Positions 33,039 through 44,284 of a stretch of DNA of 64,000 bases are shown here, in pieces. How positions within the stretch are numbered: position 1 is the stretch's first letter; each line of letters opens with the position of its first letter. Under the pieces are notes generated by a model, which ran no database searches, was not told where the DNA came from, and saw only the letters and a list, made by a program, of their open reading frames with translations. Source of the DNA: Hygrophila difformis (lineage: Eukaryota > Streptophyta > Magnoliopsida > Lamiales > Acanthaceae); contig JAOANR010000002.1 in assembly GCA_030278955.1 (NCBI GenBank), forward strand, positions 22,802,057-22,866,056, given 5' to 3'. A program made the position numbers and the translations under genes.

Positions 33039-34569
33039 GAAATATCCAAACGGTCAAAGTATTCACCGCTCTTATACCTTGGTGGCAGTCCGTGCACCTC
33101 ACGATCCTGAATGAATTTGGACTTATCGACTCTGAAAGGATGATCAGAAGGGAGGAACCTCCTGTGAGCATCAAACCACGACTGTTTGCCACCCTCTTTG
33201 AGCCTTATTGATTATGTTTCTTCCATACATATTGGGCATGCAGTTTTCCCGTATGTGCTCCAACCTGACAACATAGAATATGCTGGGAAGTCTCCGATGG
33301 TCCACATCAAGGCCGCCTTCATCTGAAAGTTTTGTTTGGCATAACAGTCGTATGTTGTGATGCCAACATCCCACAACTCTAATAACTTGGCTATCAATGG
33401 CTGTAAATAGACATTGATCCCCTGTTTTAGGCTTGATCTCCCTGGAATTATGCAAGTAAGGAACATGTATTCATCTTTCATACACATGTAGGGGGGGAGG
33501 TTGTAAGGGGTTAGGATGACCAGCCAACATGAGTACTGAGAACCCACTGACCAAATGGTTGGAAACCATCCGTACATAATCCTAAACGGACATTCCGTCC
33601 CTCGGCACCAAATTCTGGATGAATTGTGTCAAAGTGCTTCCATGCCTCCGAGTCGCAGGGATGACACATCTCTCCAGACGACCCATGCTCATGTCCAACA
33701 TGCCAACTCATATGCTCAGCAGTCGCCTCCGATGCATATAACCTCTTTAGTCTGTTCTTAAGTGGGAAATAGAATATGTATTTTCGTCCTATCCGTGAGG
33801 TAGAATTTGTTTCCCTATACCGAGGCTCGTCGCAGAATTTGCACTTCTCTAACATTGAATCATCGCGCCAAAATAACATACTACCCTTAGCACAGCAATC
33901 AATTTTCTGAACAGGTAGGCCCAATCCTTCGAGTAGCTTCTTCGCCTCATAAAAGTTCTTAACCATAGCATTCTCCTTGGGAAGTGTATCAATAATGAGT
34001 TGGCACAAAGTATCGAAGCACCTCTCCGATAAGTTGTGTTCGGCTTTAATATTTAATAACCTGGCAACTGTTGACAATAAGGTCATTTTCTTGCATCTAT
34101 GCCACAAATCATTGTCTGTCGCCTCCAACATACAATAGAACAATCTCTCTTGTGCATTAGGTTCCTCGGGTCTGTTCTGTTCATCACCTTGATCGTGAGG
34201 TGTTGTATCGGGAATACCGAATCCCATTCCATCGCACACCATTTGAATGTATGCATCTTCGGTCGATGACACTGTAGATGCTCGAGGCTCGCTATCATCC
34301 CACCGACTAAATTGGTGTCGCTCTCCGTGACACGTCCATCTTTCGTAATTGGGGACAAAACCAAATTTCTGTAGATGATACTTTATGTCATCGTCAAGAC
34401 AATAGCATTTATTCCTACACTTAGAACACGGACACCTCAATTTTCCCTGGGCTCTATTGACATCTGGGTTTTGATGAGACATACGCAAGAACAAATCAAC
34501 CCCATTAATAAATTCGGGGGTGACCTCCCCAATTTTACGGCGGGAGCGGTACATCCAACTCCGGTCCAT
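33039..34569 (-). pseudogene. CACTA transposase (TNP2 type), N-terminal part
   Basis: Minus-strand remnant of the CACTA TnpD-like transposase, which would cut the element ends. It starts MDRSWMYRSRR at 34569 with the Transpos_assoc domain (CPCSKCRN zinc-type cysteines, then VPNYERWTCHGE, residues about 1-85). An acidic linker and LLNIKAEHNLSERCFD follow, then the TNP2 domain (CCAKGSMLFWRDD, FCDEPRY, AEHMSWH, DTIHPEFGAEGRNVRLGLCTDGF with the first catalytic-type Asp). After a frame change near 33540 it continues RYSCWLVILTPYNLPP, NFQMKAALMWTIGDFPAYSM and CPICME to SGEYFDRLDIS. The C-terminal third of the transposase is absent: coding sequence runs straight into the intron acceptor of the tnpA-like gene. 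Confidence 0.85.
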
Positions 34570-36074
34570 ATTTTGCCTGTGGTTTGTTAAATGTGTCTTA
34601 TAAATAAATCTTTATAATTATAAGGAGGAATGAATTAAAAGGAGGAATATGACAAGGAAACACAAACATAAGCTTTGTGGTTTGATTTGAGGATTTCAGA
34701 GGATAAGAGGTAAAATTAATCTTTCAGTGCACTTGGAGTTGTTTGATTAGAGGTTTTCAGGAGGCCAAGAGGTAAAATTAAAATTAATTTTTTGGTTATT
34801 TGGCTTAGCGACAAAAATTTCAATGAGGAAACGAAAACTTATATACTACTTTGATTGTTTATTGTTTTAGGTAAGAAAATCTAATATTCCTATAAGTGAT
34901 GAAGAAAAGAAGAGTAAAACTCAAGAGTTTTACCTCCTTCAACTCCAAAACACACTTGTCCAAAATTTCAACCAACTAATCCCACTCTAATGTGAACAAA
35001 TTATCCCTAGCTACATTACACAATCTCATTACATAATGTTTAAAATGAAAGAAGTCTAATAGAGGAGATTATGTTACTGTTGGCTCAAGTAATGAGTGCT
35101 CAACTCCAAAATACACTAATCCAACAACCAACTAATCCAACTCAAATTAAAACAAAGTATATCTACATTAAGCAATCTCATTACATATTGTTTAAAATTC
35201 AATAACCGTTGAAGAAATACTTGTTCAAGAACATCAAAAAAAATTCCCTCAACTTCAATACTACATCCAAAAAACACCAAAAAAAATACATCTCACATGC
35301 CAACTCGTATAGCAACATATAGAAAGAACATATATGTAATATGTAATCCAAATTGAACAAGAACAATACATACAAATCAAAATGCCATAACTTTCTCATA
35401 TTAACTCCAAATTGAACATATCATATATGAAAATTCATCTACACGACGAGAGGTTTCTAATTATGTGCATAGAATTTCAAGAATCCAAATATTGAGCGCG
35501 GAAACAACAATAACAGCCTGCTGCCATGCCCCCTCTATATTCGATTTTTTTTTATTAAATCATTTGGCAAATGAACACACATAATACCACAAAATTAGCT
35601 ATTCCAAAATTGAGGTGTCAATATCAATTCCAAAATTATTGAGAGGCAAGTGGAGTTAAGAAACGAAAACACATTGCATTTGATAAAATTTTTCCAACAA
35701 TCGAACCGTTTAAAGTAAAACGGATGCTCAATCGAATACCTTGTACGAGTACACGAATGGAATGGAGATTGTTCACTCGATTGGAAGACCCGTTCAAAAC
35801 CGTGGCTCGAACGAATGGGGGTGGCAATCGGGGGCGGCAGCGGTGGAGACTCGGCGACAACACTACTCGAACAGCGGCCTCGGGTCGGCGGCGGCGTCGG
35901 AGGTGTCGTCGGCGGTGGGGCTCGAAAGAATGGGGATGGCAATCGGGGCTGCAGCGGACGGGACTCGAACGGCACCTCCACTCGAACAGGTGCCTCGGGT
36001 CGGCGGCGGCGTCGGCGGCGGGGGTCGGGCGGTGGTCGGGCGGGGGGTCGGGCGGAGATGGGGAGGGAGGAATT
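34570..36074. other. Non-coding region upstream of CACTA transposase remnant
   Basis: AT-rich sequence with two degenerate copies of about 110 bp (34935-35045 and 35098-35200, sharing CAACTCCAAAA, CCAACTAATCC and CAATCTCATTACATA). It is followed by a very GC-rich tandem duplication. Probably the 5' part of the CACTA element, but no CACTA terminus was found before the Athila LTR at 36075. Confidence 0.5.
35805..36020. repeat. GC-rich tandem duplication, about 115 bp unit
   Basis: Two copies (35805-35919 and 35920 to about 36020). Both start GCTCGAA(C/A)GAATGGGG and end with CCTCGGGTCGGCGGCGGCGT. Reading frames across it are long only because of GC content and encode P/R-rich low-complexity sequence. 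Confidence 0.75.
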
Positions 36075-37414
36075 TGACAGCTTGTCGTATAGCTGCAAAA
36101 GATAATTTAATTCCTGTGTCACCAAGCACAAAATAAATATAGTATAGCAGTGACAAGGGTCGAGTCCTCAGGGATTGGAATACCACATTCTCATAATATG
36201 TACAATATTTAAAAGGGGGTTTTGTATTTTGAGAACAAGAAAATGATAACAAGAACTAAAAACTAAGTAATTCTACAAACTATGAAAATGATAAGTGAGA
36301 TCAATAACATAAATTTAAAAAAAAAAGTATTGGAATTAAAAACCTCTAGTTCAAAGATTGATTTGGAGTGGCATTTGGGTAAGATCATCGATGCATAAAC
36401 ATAGTGCTAATTGATAAACCAGTTATAGTTGTCAGGTCCGCTTACAACCAACTTTTCCTTACAGTTTAGACAATTAAGGTACGCCCGTTAATTGCCCATA
36501 ATCGAACTAACACTTCTAGGTACGCCCGTAGAAGATGTCCAATTGCATTATAATCTAGAAAAGCCTGATTCAAACCAATTACTACCTACGCGAAGTAATT
36601 CCCAATTTGATTATACAATTCCCCAAGAAGGAACTAATCAACCCGGTTACCACCTATTCAATTCAAGTACAATTACGGATACCCAAATTGAATTGGCAAT
36701 CAATTATCAAACTAGACAAATATTTGGGCCCTAAACATTCATCCAATTCAACAATAGTAAACCCTAAGCATATAAATTGTATAAATACCAAAAGCACAAT
36801 AGTTTTATAGCCAAAAATACACCATCTCACAAAACCCCAAAGCCATTCTTCCTCAAATCCCTAAACTAGAGAAAGACAAAGTCTACTCAAAATCCATGGA
36901 AAAGAAAAGAGAATAAGAGATTACAACCAATTCTAAGGTTTTGAGAATAGAAGAGGAAGAATATCTGCTCCAAAAAATTGCTTCTGCTTCGATCTCCTTC
37001 TTTCCCCCTCCTCAACGTTTCCTCCTCCTTTTTCTCCAAAAGTATATTCTAAGTTTAGTAAAAATGAAAAGTGAAGTCTGCAAAAGGAATCTTTCCCCTT
37101 TTCTACCGTCCAAACTTTCTTTTCCATGTTCCTTCTTGACTTGTGTAATGTGCTGGGCTGGTTATGGGCTTGGGCTTTGGCCCATGTGTTTTCAATTTCA
37201 GCTTCCTCCTCATTAGCTAGTCATGGCCATGACTAGTAAAGTCATGCCAAGCTGCCATCTTCATTTTTTTTCTTCTCTTTGCTCTATTTTTCCACTTTCC
37301 ATGCCTTTCTCCTACACCCAACAAAACAAACATAACAAGAGTAAAGTGCTACCAAGACCACCTCAAAAATATCCACAATATATATCATTATCAAGCATAA
37401 AATTCACACTATCA
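36075..37414 (-). repeat. Athila-type LTR (3' side on minus strand)
   Basis: 1340 bp, plus-strand TGACAGCTTGTCG to CACTATCA. It is followed by the reverse of a polypurine tract (AATTCCCCCACACC at 37415-37428). It contains the 20-bp palindrome CTAGTCATGGCCATGACTAG near 37217. Confidence 0.92.
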
Positions 37415-40400
37415 AATTCCCCCACACCTAAAGTATGCTTGCCCTCAAGCATAGATTCAAAAGAAACCAAATTGAATCATAGAGAATTTAGAATCAACAA
37501 GTCCATTTAAGTACAATCAAATCAATCCAACATCAAACACATTGAGCCGACATCCTCCCAAGGGTAAAGTGTATACACTCATCTCAATATCAAGTGTAGG
37601 TGAACATGTAAGCACTCAAGTGATAAATCAAAATAACAATTCCATAGGCTTGAATGAAAATCAAATTTTCCATGCAAAAATATATTATCCAACATTAAGA
37701 ATCAAAGGGACTTGCAAAAAGGGTTATAACAGGGCCATGGTTGGGGTAGGAAAAAGGATATAGAAAGGTTAAAGTGAATGCAAGTACTTCCAAAGAGTCA
37801 TCATAGAAAACATCATAGCACATCATGGTTGCCAAACTAAAACAAAAACAAGAGGTTCAAAAGAACAAAAATTACCTCTATTCTATCCTCCCAAGGTTTT
37901 CCAAAATAAACCAACCAAAAGATCATCCTATATACAACTTCCAAACAATCCCAAAATTTCCCAAGCAATGAACCAAACAAAACCAAAACTTGCCAAACAA
38001 TTTCTAGCAACTTTCATATATCCCCCTTTTTTTTTTCTTTTTTTCTCTTTTTTTTTCCTCGTGGGCTTCAATAGCTTAGTCACGTTTATTAGAGGAATTC
38101 AACAATCTGAAAAGTGCAGACGGAACTTCAACTCTATGTTCATAACACTGGGGTCAGAGGAACACGTGTCAAGCTATATCCATCCACTGCCCTTGTATTT
38201 TTTTTTCTTCTTTTTTTTTAAATTTTATTTTTTTATAGGGGAATATGTATATACAAACATTACACAAATCATTCCAACAAAAATCCAACAAAATAGCTTG
38301 AGAATCCCAAAAACAAATTTCTAAGCTCTTTTCCTTGCAACCAACAGAAATTCAACCACAATGACTTATGAAAGTACTTCAATCACTAGGGTTCAAAAGC
38401 AATGGTATGACAAAAAGAGAAGGCTTAATAGGCTAAGGGTTATATATAAACAAAGAAAATGGATATAAGGCTCAAACTGGCTAACTAGGGAATAAAAATA
38501 TGGGTTAAGGCCAAAAAGAAGGCTAAAAAGGTTATCCTAATGCCCTTATCATGTTCAAAATATTGGATTCAATCAATGCAAGTTCAACATGTATAATCAG
38601 TCAAGTTCTAGGATGTCAAAATGGTTACCACATAATTCACACAAGAACGAAATTTCCAAAAGCTTTAGATAAGTGTATTTTTCTTTTAGAAACAACAAGC
38701 ATTTTGGAAAGAGGCTCAGATTCTCACATGGGTTCACAAAATAGTTGGCTTCACATGTTCAACGTCAGAAATCATCAATCATACTCAAAAGACTTGTCAA
38801 CTTAAACCTCATAGATTCAGTTCAGTCATGTATTCACATCAAATGCACAAAAATTCACACAAAATAGCTTGAAATTTTTTAAAAAATTCACAGAAAATGC
38901 AAGCAATACTATTTCCTCCCCCACACCTAAAATTAACATTGTCCTGAATGTATGAAAAAGAGTAAAGAGAATAGGACTTCCCTGGAGTCGGTGCAATGGC
39001 AGGGGCGGAGTAATGGAATAGGACTTTGTCCGGCGTTTTCTGATACCACAATTCCTTTGATTGGGGGATTTTGGAATTACCATTGGATGGTATTGTTGTA
39101 GAATCGACCTCTAACTCTCCCCATTTTTAAGAACTGCCCACAGAAAACTAACCAAGCAAATATTTCACAACAAAAAAAACAACTTTCAATTCCCTATCTT
39201 CAAAACAAAGGTTTATTTAATTTCTCAATCCTCACAACTTGCACAGAACGGTAAAAAAAAACATGCCCTTTTACAAAAATTTCACAACTTCAACAGTTTC
39301 ATCAGCAAATTCCATTCTAGAAGTAAACAATTCCATCACTTACAAATCACAGGAAGCCGACACATATGCACTTTTCACCATGTTCACATGAAAGCAACAG
39401 AATATCCACAATCACAATAAACCAGAGCATGCCCTTTTCAGAATTTTTAACTATGGAAATTCTACCGAACACAGATACCACAGAAACAACAATCACCATA
39501 GTTCAATGCTCCCAAAAATTGAAAAGGGATTATCAATACAGGGCGTCGAATTAGAGCAAGGAACTGAGGAAGAGGACGGTGGCGCAGAGACCAGGCGATG
39601 GCGGCGGAGGTGGTGCGAGCGCTCGCGAAGCGGCGGCGGCCGGCGAACAGAGGCGGCGGCGTTGGGTGCTTCGCGCAAGGAAAGGGACGGCGGCGCCGGT
39701 TAGGGTTCTTAAAAGGATGAGACAGAAGCGCACCAGCGAGGGGAGAGGAAGAGAGAGTATCGGGAGAGAGAGGGGGAGATGGTGGCGGCGCCGGCGCTCG
39801 TTAAACGAGGGAGATGGCCGGAACAGGAACGGTGCGAGATGGAGGCATTGGTGCTCCGGTGGTGCTGAAGGTTGAAGATGGTGATGGTTTGGGCGGTGTC
39901 GATCGGGATATTGGGGAAGGGATTTTGGACTTGTGTAATTTGGGGATGTAGGCAGTAAATATTAAATTAGGGTTTTGAGGAGGAATAATTGTGTGTTGGG
40001 ATTTAATTTCAGGTTGGTATCTATAAGTTAGTCATGATCTGACTAAGGAGTGTGTACCAACCTGAAATTTATTTTTCCAAATAGCTTGCCAAGTGGTTCC
40101 TAATCATGGGCATGATCAAGGGGTGTATATCAATCTGAAAAATAGAGTCTCAACTCCTGGAATTTCAGGTTGTCAAATGAAGCTTGGTCATGGCCATGAC
40201 TAGAGTGTATATGTCATTCTGAAATTTGGCCTCCACTGAAAATTTCCTCCCTCAACACTTCAACTTGTTCCTTGATCCAAAAAATTATTAAACTTCCTTC
40301 TTCAAACCTACATAATCATAGACAAAATGCCATTTAGATATCAAAATTATACCAAAATATATTCATCAAAATAGCAAAATATATATAATCAAAATAATTA

Positions 40401-40467
40401 GATTGCTTGGGTTGCCTCCCAAGAAGCGCTTTTGTTTATAGTCTTTGGCTAGACTCATCCCTGTTCT
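37415..40467 (-). other. Non-coding 3' region of Athila-type element
   Basis: AT-rich sequence without credible ORFs, with long pyrimidine runs (38025-38060 and 38200-38225). A GC-rich block lies at 39541-39900. At 40020-40215 there are three degenerate units, each with a TCATG-centred palindrome followed by a GTGTRTAYCAAYCTGAAA-like phrase. Near 40405-40435 is the phrase GGGTTGCCTCCCAAGAAGCG, often found 3' of plant Athila coding regions. Confidence 0.7.
39541..39900 (-). other. GC-rich, gene-like block inside Athila element
   Basis: Strong GC island in an AT-rich surround. On the minus strand it looks like a plant 5' UTR or first exon: CT-rich leader, AACCCTAACC, then proline/arginine/alanine-rich coding-like sequence. 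No protein family is recognised and no splice structure can be shown. It may be a captured host fragment or a normal part of this element family. Confidence 0.4.
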
Positions 40468-41868
40468 TCAACCATTCTCAAAAGCATCATACTGAAATCC
40501 ATCAGACTTTTGCAATCCATCATCATTCAAATTCATTCCAAGCCACATATCCGATGGATCTTTTCCATTCAACCTAATTTTGTTAGACCCAAAGTTCACA
40601 TTATCCACCAATTCAATCTCTATATAGTCTTCACCATTAAGCTCACGAACTCTCTGCACACAAGGTTGAATAACATCAATAGCATATAAAGCTTTAGAAT
40701 CATCAGGATGTTCAATAGTATTATAAAGATTAAAAGAAATATCTTCTCCATCAAATTCCAAAGTAAGAGTGCCTTTCTTCACATCAATCTTCACTCCTGC
40801 AGTATACATAAAAGGTCTTCCCAACAAAAGAGAGGGTGGATTAAAGCAATGAGCATCATTCATATCCACAACATAGAAATCTACAGGAAATATTGCATCA
40901 TTAACTTGAACCAATACATCTTCTAGCATACCATCCGGATAAGAATTTGTTCTATCAGCAAGTTGAATAATAATTCCTGTTTCTTTCAATGGACCTAGAT
41001 TTAGGGAATCCTACATTGATCTTGGCATAACATTTATTGCAGCACCTAAATCTAACATGGCTTTGCTCACTTCTTTCGTTCCAATTTTGCAAGGAATTGA
41101 AAACATACCTGGTTCACCTGTTTTGGGTGGGATTTTTCTCTTTATGACTGCAGAGACACTCTCACCTGCTATTATATACTCATCTCCCCGAAGCTTCTTT
41201 TTGTTGGTGCACAATTCTTTCAAAAACTTTGCATACTTAGGGATTTGATTAATAGCTTCAAGGAGTGGGATGTTCAATTGAACTTTCTTTAATATCTCGA
41301 GCATTTCCTTTCTCTTGTCCACCTTTGGAGGCTTCTTCAACCTGTCAGGAAAAGGAGGTATTTTAGTTTGATATGAAGGAATTGAATTAGAATTTACCTT
41401 ATTAGAAGTTTCTGCCTCCTTTTCAATCTCTTTTTCAATTTTCTCTTCATTTTGCTCCTTTGAAATTGGAGATGGAACTTCAACTTCCTTTCCACTCCTT
41501 AAAATTATGGCACTAACATTCTTTGGATTTGGCTCGGGTTGAGCTGGCCATTTTCCTCTCTCACGGATTTGCTTAACTTCCTCGGTCAATTGATTCATTT
41601 GACTTTGCAACTTTTCAATGCTTGCCTTTGTATCCTTTTGAAATTGCAAAGTTGAAGTAGCCATGGACTTCACCAAATCTTCCAAAGACGGGCTTGAAGA
41701 TTGTTGATTTTGTTGGTGTGGATTTCCATAGCGAAGATTTGGATGATCTCTCCAACCTGAATTGTAAGTATTGGAGTGGGGATTGTATTGTGGACACCAA
41801 TTAGAATAGTCAAGTGCATTCATATCCACGGGCATCAGTTGGATGTTCAGGACTTGTACATATCCCAC
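40468..41868 (-). pseudogene. Athila gag C-terminus and aspartic protease
   Basis: Minus strand. 41868-41011 encodes the Gag linker: a Q/S-rich stretch, a coiled-coil-like SIEKLQSQMNQLTEEVKQIRE and a K/E-rich PIPF-type region, then the start of the retropepsin, GTKEVSKAMLDLGAAINVMP, where DLG replaces the usual DTG/DSG active-site triad (DLGA is common in Athila). A TAG stop follows NVMPRSM (about 41010). The frame then continues to 40468 with TNSYPDGMLEDVLVQV and LLLGRPFMYTAG (the second protease motif, an LLGRPF block). It would process Gag-Pol. Defects: a frameshift joins it to gag at about 41830, plus the TAG stop. Confidence 0.85.
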
Positions 41869-42871
41869 ATGCCTTCACTTGTACAGTTGGCTTGATATTC
41901 CCTGTGGCCATCTTGCGAACAAAGCTTGTTAGCTCAGAAAGCTGTTGCTGCATTGTTTGCATTGAATAATCACCACTTGGCACATTGGTTGGCATTGTAT
42001 CCCTTGTGCTAAACTGTTGAGTATTCTCTGCCATTCGATCAATCAACTCCCAGGCTTGTGTTGGAGTCTTATTCACCAAGGCTCCTCCACTTGCAGCATC
42101 AATAATATTCCTGTCCATCAACAACAAACCATCATAGAAGTATTGAATTAACAATTGGGATGGGATTTGATGTTGAGGACATTTAATTATAAGCCTATTA
42201 AACCGCTCCCAATATTCATGGAGCGTTTCACCTGATTGTTGTTTGATGCCACATATTTCTTTCCTCAAATTTGCAGCTCTTGAGGCTGGGAAATACTTCT
42301 CTAAGAATTTTCTTTTCATGTCCGTCCAGGTTGTAATGCTACTTGCTGGAAGATAATAGAGCCAATCTTTTGCACTCCTCTTCAATGAAAATGAAAATGC
42401 TCTCAATTTGATTTGCTCATCAGTAACTCCAGGGGGTTTCATGCTTGAACATACTACATCAAACTCTTGTAGATGTTTGTGAGGCTCTTCACCTGCATGA
42501 CCATTAAATTCAGGCAACAAATGAATCAATCCAGATTTTAATTCAAAGGGAGTTTCATTATCAATTTCAGGAAATGTAATGCATAAGGGCTGCTGTGTCA
42601 AGTCAGGAGCAGCCAACTCCCTCAAAGTGCGGTTATCTTCAGCCGTGACAAGTTTTTGTTCTTCTAAAGATTCTGTATCACTTCCTTCACCACTGGAACT
42701 AGAAGTGTCTAGCTCTGTAGCCAATGACAAACCAGAAGTTGATGTAGAAACTTTAGATTCTTTTCTTAACTTGGCTTCCCTTGTCAATCTACTAGGCGTC
42801 TTCTCAATCTCAGGATCAAATATCAACTCATCTGTACGAGAAGAACGAGGCATAAACAAGGGGAATACCAA
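41810..42871 (-). pseudogene. Athila gag capsid region
   Basis: Minus-strand Gag starting MVFPLFMPRSSRTDELIFDP. It has an acidic/serine-rich arm to about residue 90, then the Retrotrans_gag domain: FELKSGLIHLLPEFNG, EEPHKHLQEFDVVCSSM, LRAFSFSLKRSAKDWLYYLP, KYFPASRAANLRKEICGI, ETLHEYWERFNRLIIKCP and YFYDGLLLMDRNIIDAASGG. All are characteristic of Athila-lineage Gag. It ends in a zinc-knuckle start CGICTSPEHPTDA before a frameshift (about 41830) into the next feature. Apart from that shift the reading frame is open for 353 codons, so decay is recent, in keeping with the similar LTRs. Confidence 0.9.
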
Positions 42872-42923
42872 TTACAAACTAAAAAGATAGAAAATATCAC
42901 AAAATATAGTAGTTAAACGCCAA

Positions 42924-42941
42924 TCCCCGGCAACGGCGCCA
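42924..42941 (-). promoter_or_regulatory. Primer-binding site of Athila-type element
   Basis: Minus strand TGGCGCCGTTGCCGGGGA, separated from the LTR end (42947) by five bases. It is the standard Athila/Tat-type PBS. Confidence 0.85.
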
Positions 42942-42946
42942 AAATT

Positions 42947-44284
42947 TGACAGCTTGTCGTATAGCTTCAAAAGATAATTTAATTCATGTGTCACCAAGCA
43001 CAAAATAAATATAGTATAGCAGTGACAAGGGTCGAGTCCTCAGGGATTGGAATACCACATTCTCATAATATATACAATTTTTAAAAGGGGGGTTTTGTAT
43101 TTTGAGAACAACAAAATGATAACAAGAACTAAAAACTAAGTAATTCTACAAACTATGAAAATGATAAGTGAGATCAATAACATAAATTTAAAACAAATTA
43201 TTGGAATTAAAAAACTCTAGTTCAAAGATTGATTTGGAATGGCATTTGGGTAAGATCATCGATGCATAAACATAGTGCAAATTGATAAACCAGTTATAGT
43301 TGCAGGTCCGCTTAGACAACCAACTTTTCCTTACAGTTTAGACAATTAAGGTACGCCCGTTGATTGCCCATAATCAAACTAACACTTCTAGGTACGCCCG
43401 TAGAAGATGTTGTCCAATTGCATTATAATCTAGAAAAGCCTGATTCAAACCAATTACTACCTACGCGGAGTAATTCCCAATTTGATTATACAATTCCCTA
43501 GGAAGGAACTAATTAACCCGGTTACCACCTAATTCAAGTACAATTACGGATACCCAAATTGAATTGGCAATCAATTATCAAACTAGACAAATATTTGGGC
43601 CCTAAACATTCATCTAATTCAACAATAGTAAACCCTAAGCATAGAAATTGTATAAATACCAAAAGCACAATAGTTTTATAGCCAAAAATACACCATCTCA
43701 TAAAACCCCAAAGCCATTCTTCCTCAAATCCCTAAACTAGAGAAAGACAAAGTCTACTCAAAATCCATGGAAAAGAAAAGAGAATAAGAGATTACAACCA
43801 ATTCCAAGGTTTTGAGAATAGAAGAGGAAGAATATCTGCTCCAAAAAATTGCTTCTGCTTCGATCTCCTTCTTTCCCCCTCCTCAACGTTTCCTCCTCCT
43901 TTTTCTCCAAAAGTATATTCTAAGTTTAGTAAAAATGAAAAGTGAAGTCTGCAAAAGGAATCTTTCCCCTTTTCTACCGTTCAAACTTTCTTTTCCATGT
44001 TCCTTCTTGACTTGTGTAATGTGCTGGGCTGGTTATGGGCTTGGGCTTTGGCCCATGTGTTTTCAATTTCAGCTTCCTCCTCATTAGCTAGTCATGGCCA
44101 TGACTAGTAAAGTCATGTCAAGCTGCCATCTTCATTCTTTTCTTCTCTTTGCTCTATTTTTCCACTTTCCATGCCTTTCTCCTACAACTAACAAAACAAA
44201 CATAACAAGAGTAAAGTGCTACCAAGACCACCTCAAAAATATCCACAATATATATCATTATCAAGCATAAAATTCACACTATCA
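42947..44284 (-). repeat. Athila-type LTR (5' side on minus strand)
   Basis: 1338 bp, matching 36075-37414 with scattered substitutions and a few short indels. It also contains CTAGTCATGGCCATGACTAG near 44091. Confidence 0.92.

Larger units (their letters stand above)
23791..34569 (-). mobile_element. CACTA element with deleted transposase genes
   Basis: Starts at 23791 with CACTACAAGAAAAGTC. Minus-strand coding remnants follow: a Transposase_24/tnpA-like gene (24536-25189 and 32821-33036) and a TNP2-type transposase part (33039-34569). A 7.6-kb LTR element (25190-32815) interrupts it. I did not find the opposite terminus (which would read TTGTAGTG), so the end given is only the end of the coding remnant. 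The true end may lie in 34570-36074 or be deleted. Confidence 0.8.
36075..44284 (-). mobile_element. Athila-type Ty3/gypsy element, gag-protease only
   Basis: Minus-strand element of 8.2 kb with LTRs at 42947-44284 and 36075-37414 that look about 96-97% identical. The PBS (42924-42941, minus strand TGGCGCCGTTGCCGGGGA) is the form found in Athila/Tat elements. Gag and protease are recognisable; RT, RNase H and integrase are absent. The 3-kb stretch 37415-40467 is non-coding and contains a GC-rich host-gene-like insert. No matching target duplication: the flanks are GAATT and ATTGA. Confidence 0.9.

Noticed and set aside
35595..36131. Open frames on both strands across the GC-rich segment
   Set aside because: Low-complexity P/R/G-rich translations caused by base composition; long frames appear in several phases and on both strands at once.
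36941..37216. 91-codon open frame in the Athila LTR (also 43812-44087)
   Set aside because: Present in both LTRs, antisense to the element, no recognisable domain.
37968..38324. 118-codon open frame with F-rich stretches
   Set aside because: Produced by poly-pyrimidine runs in the non-coding 3' part of the Athila element, on the antisense strand.
39579..39875. Open frame of 98 codons in the GC-rich Athila block
   Set aside because: Glycine/arginine-rich low-complexity translation with no family match; overlapping frames are equally long.
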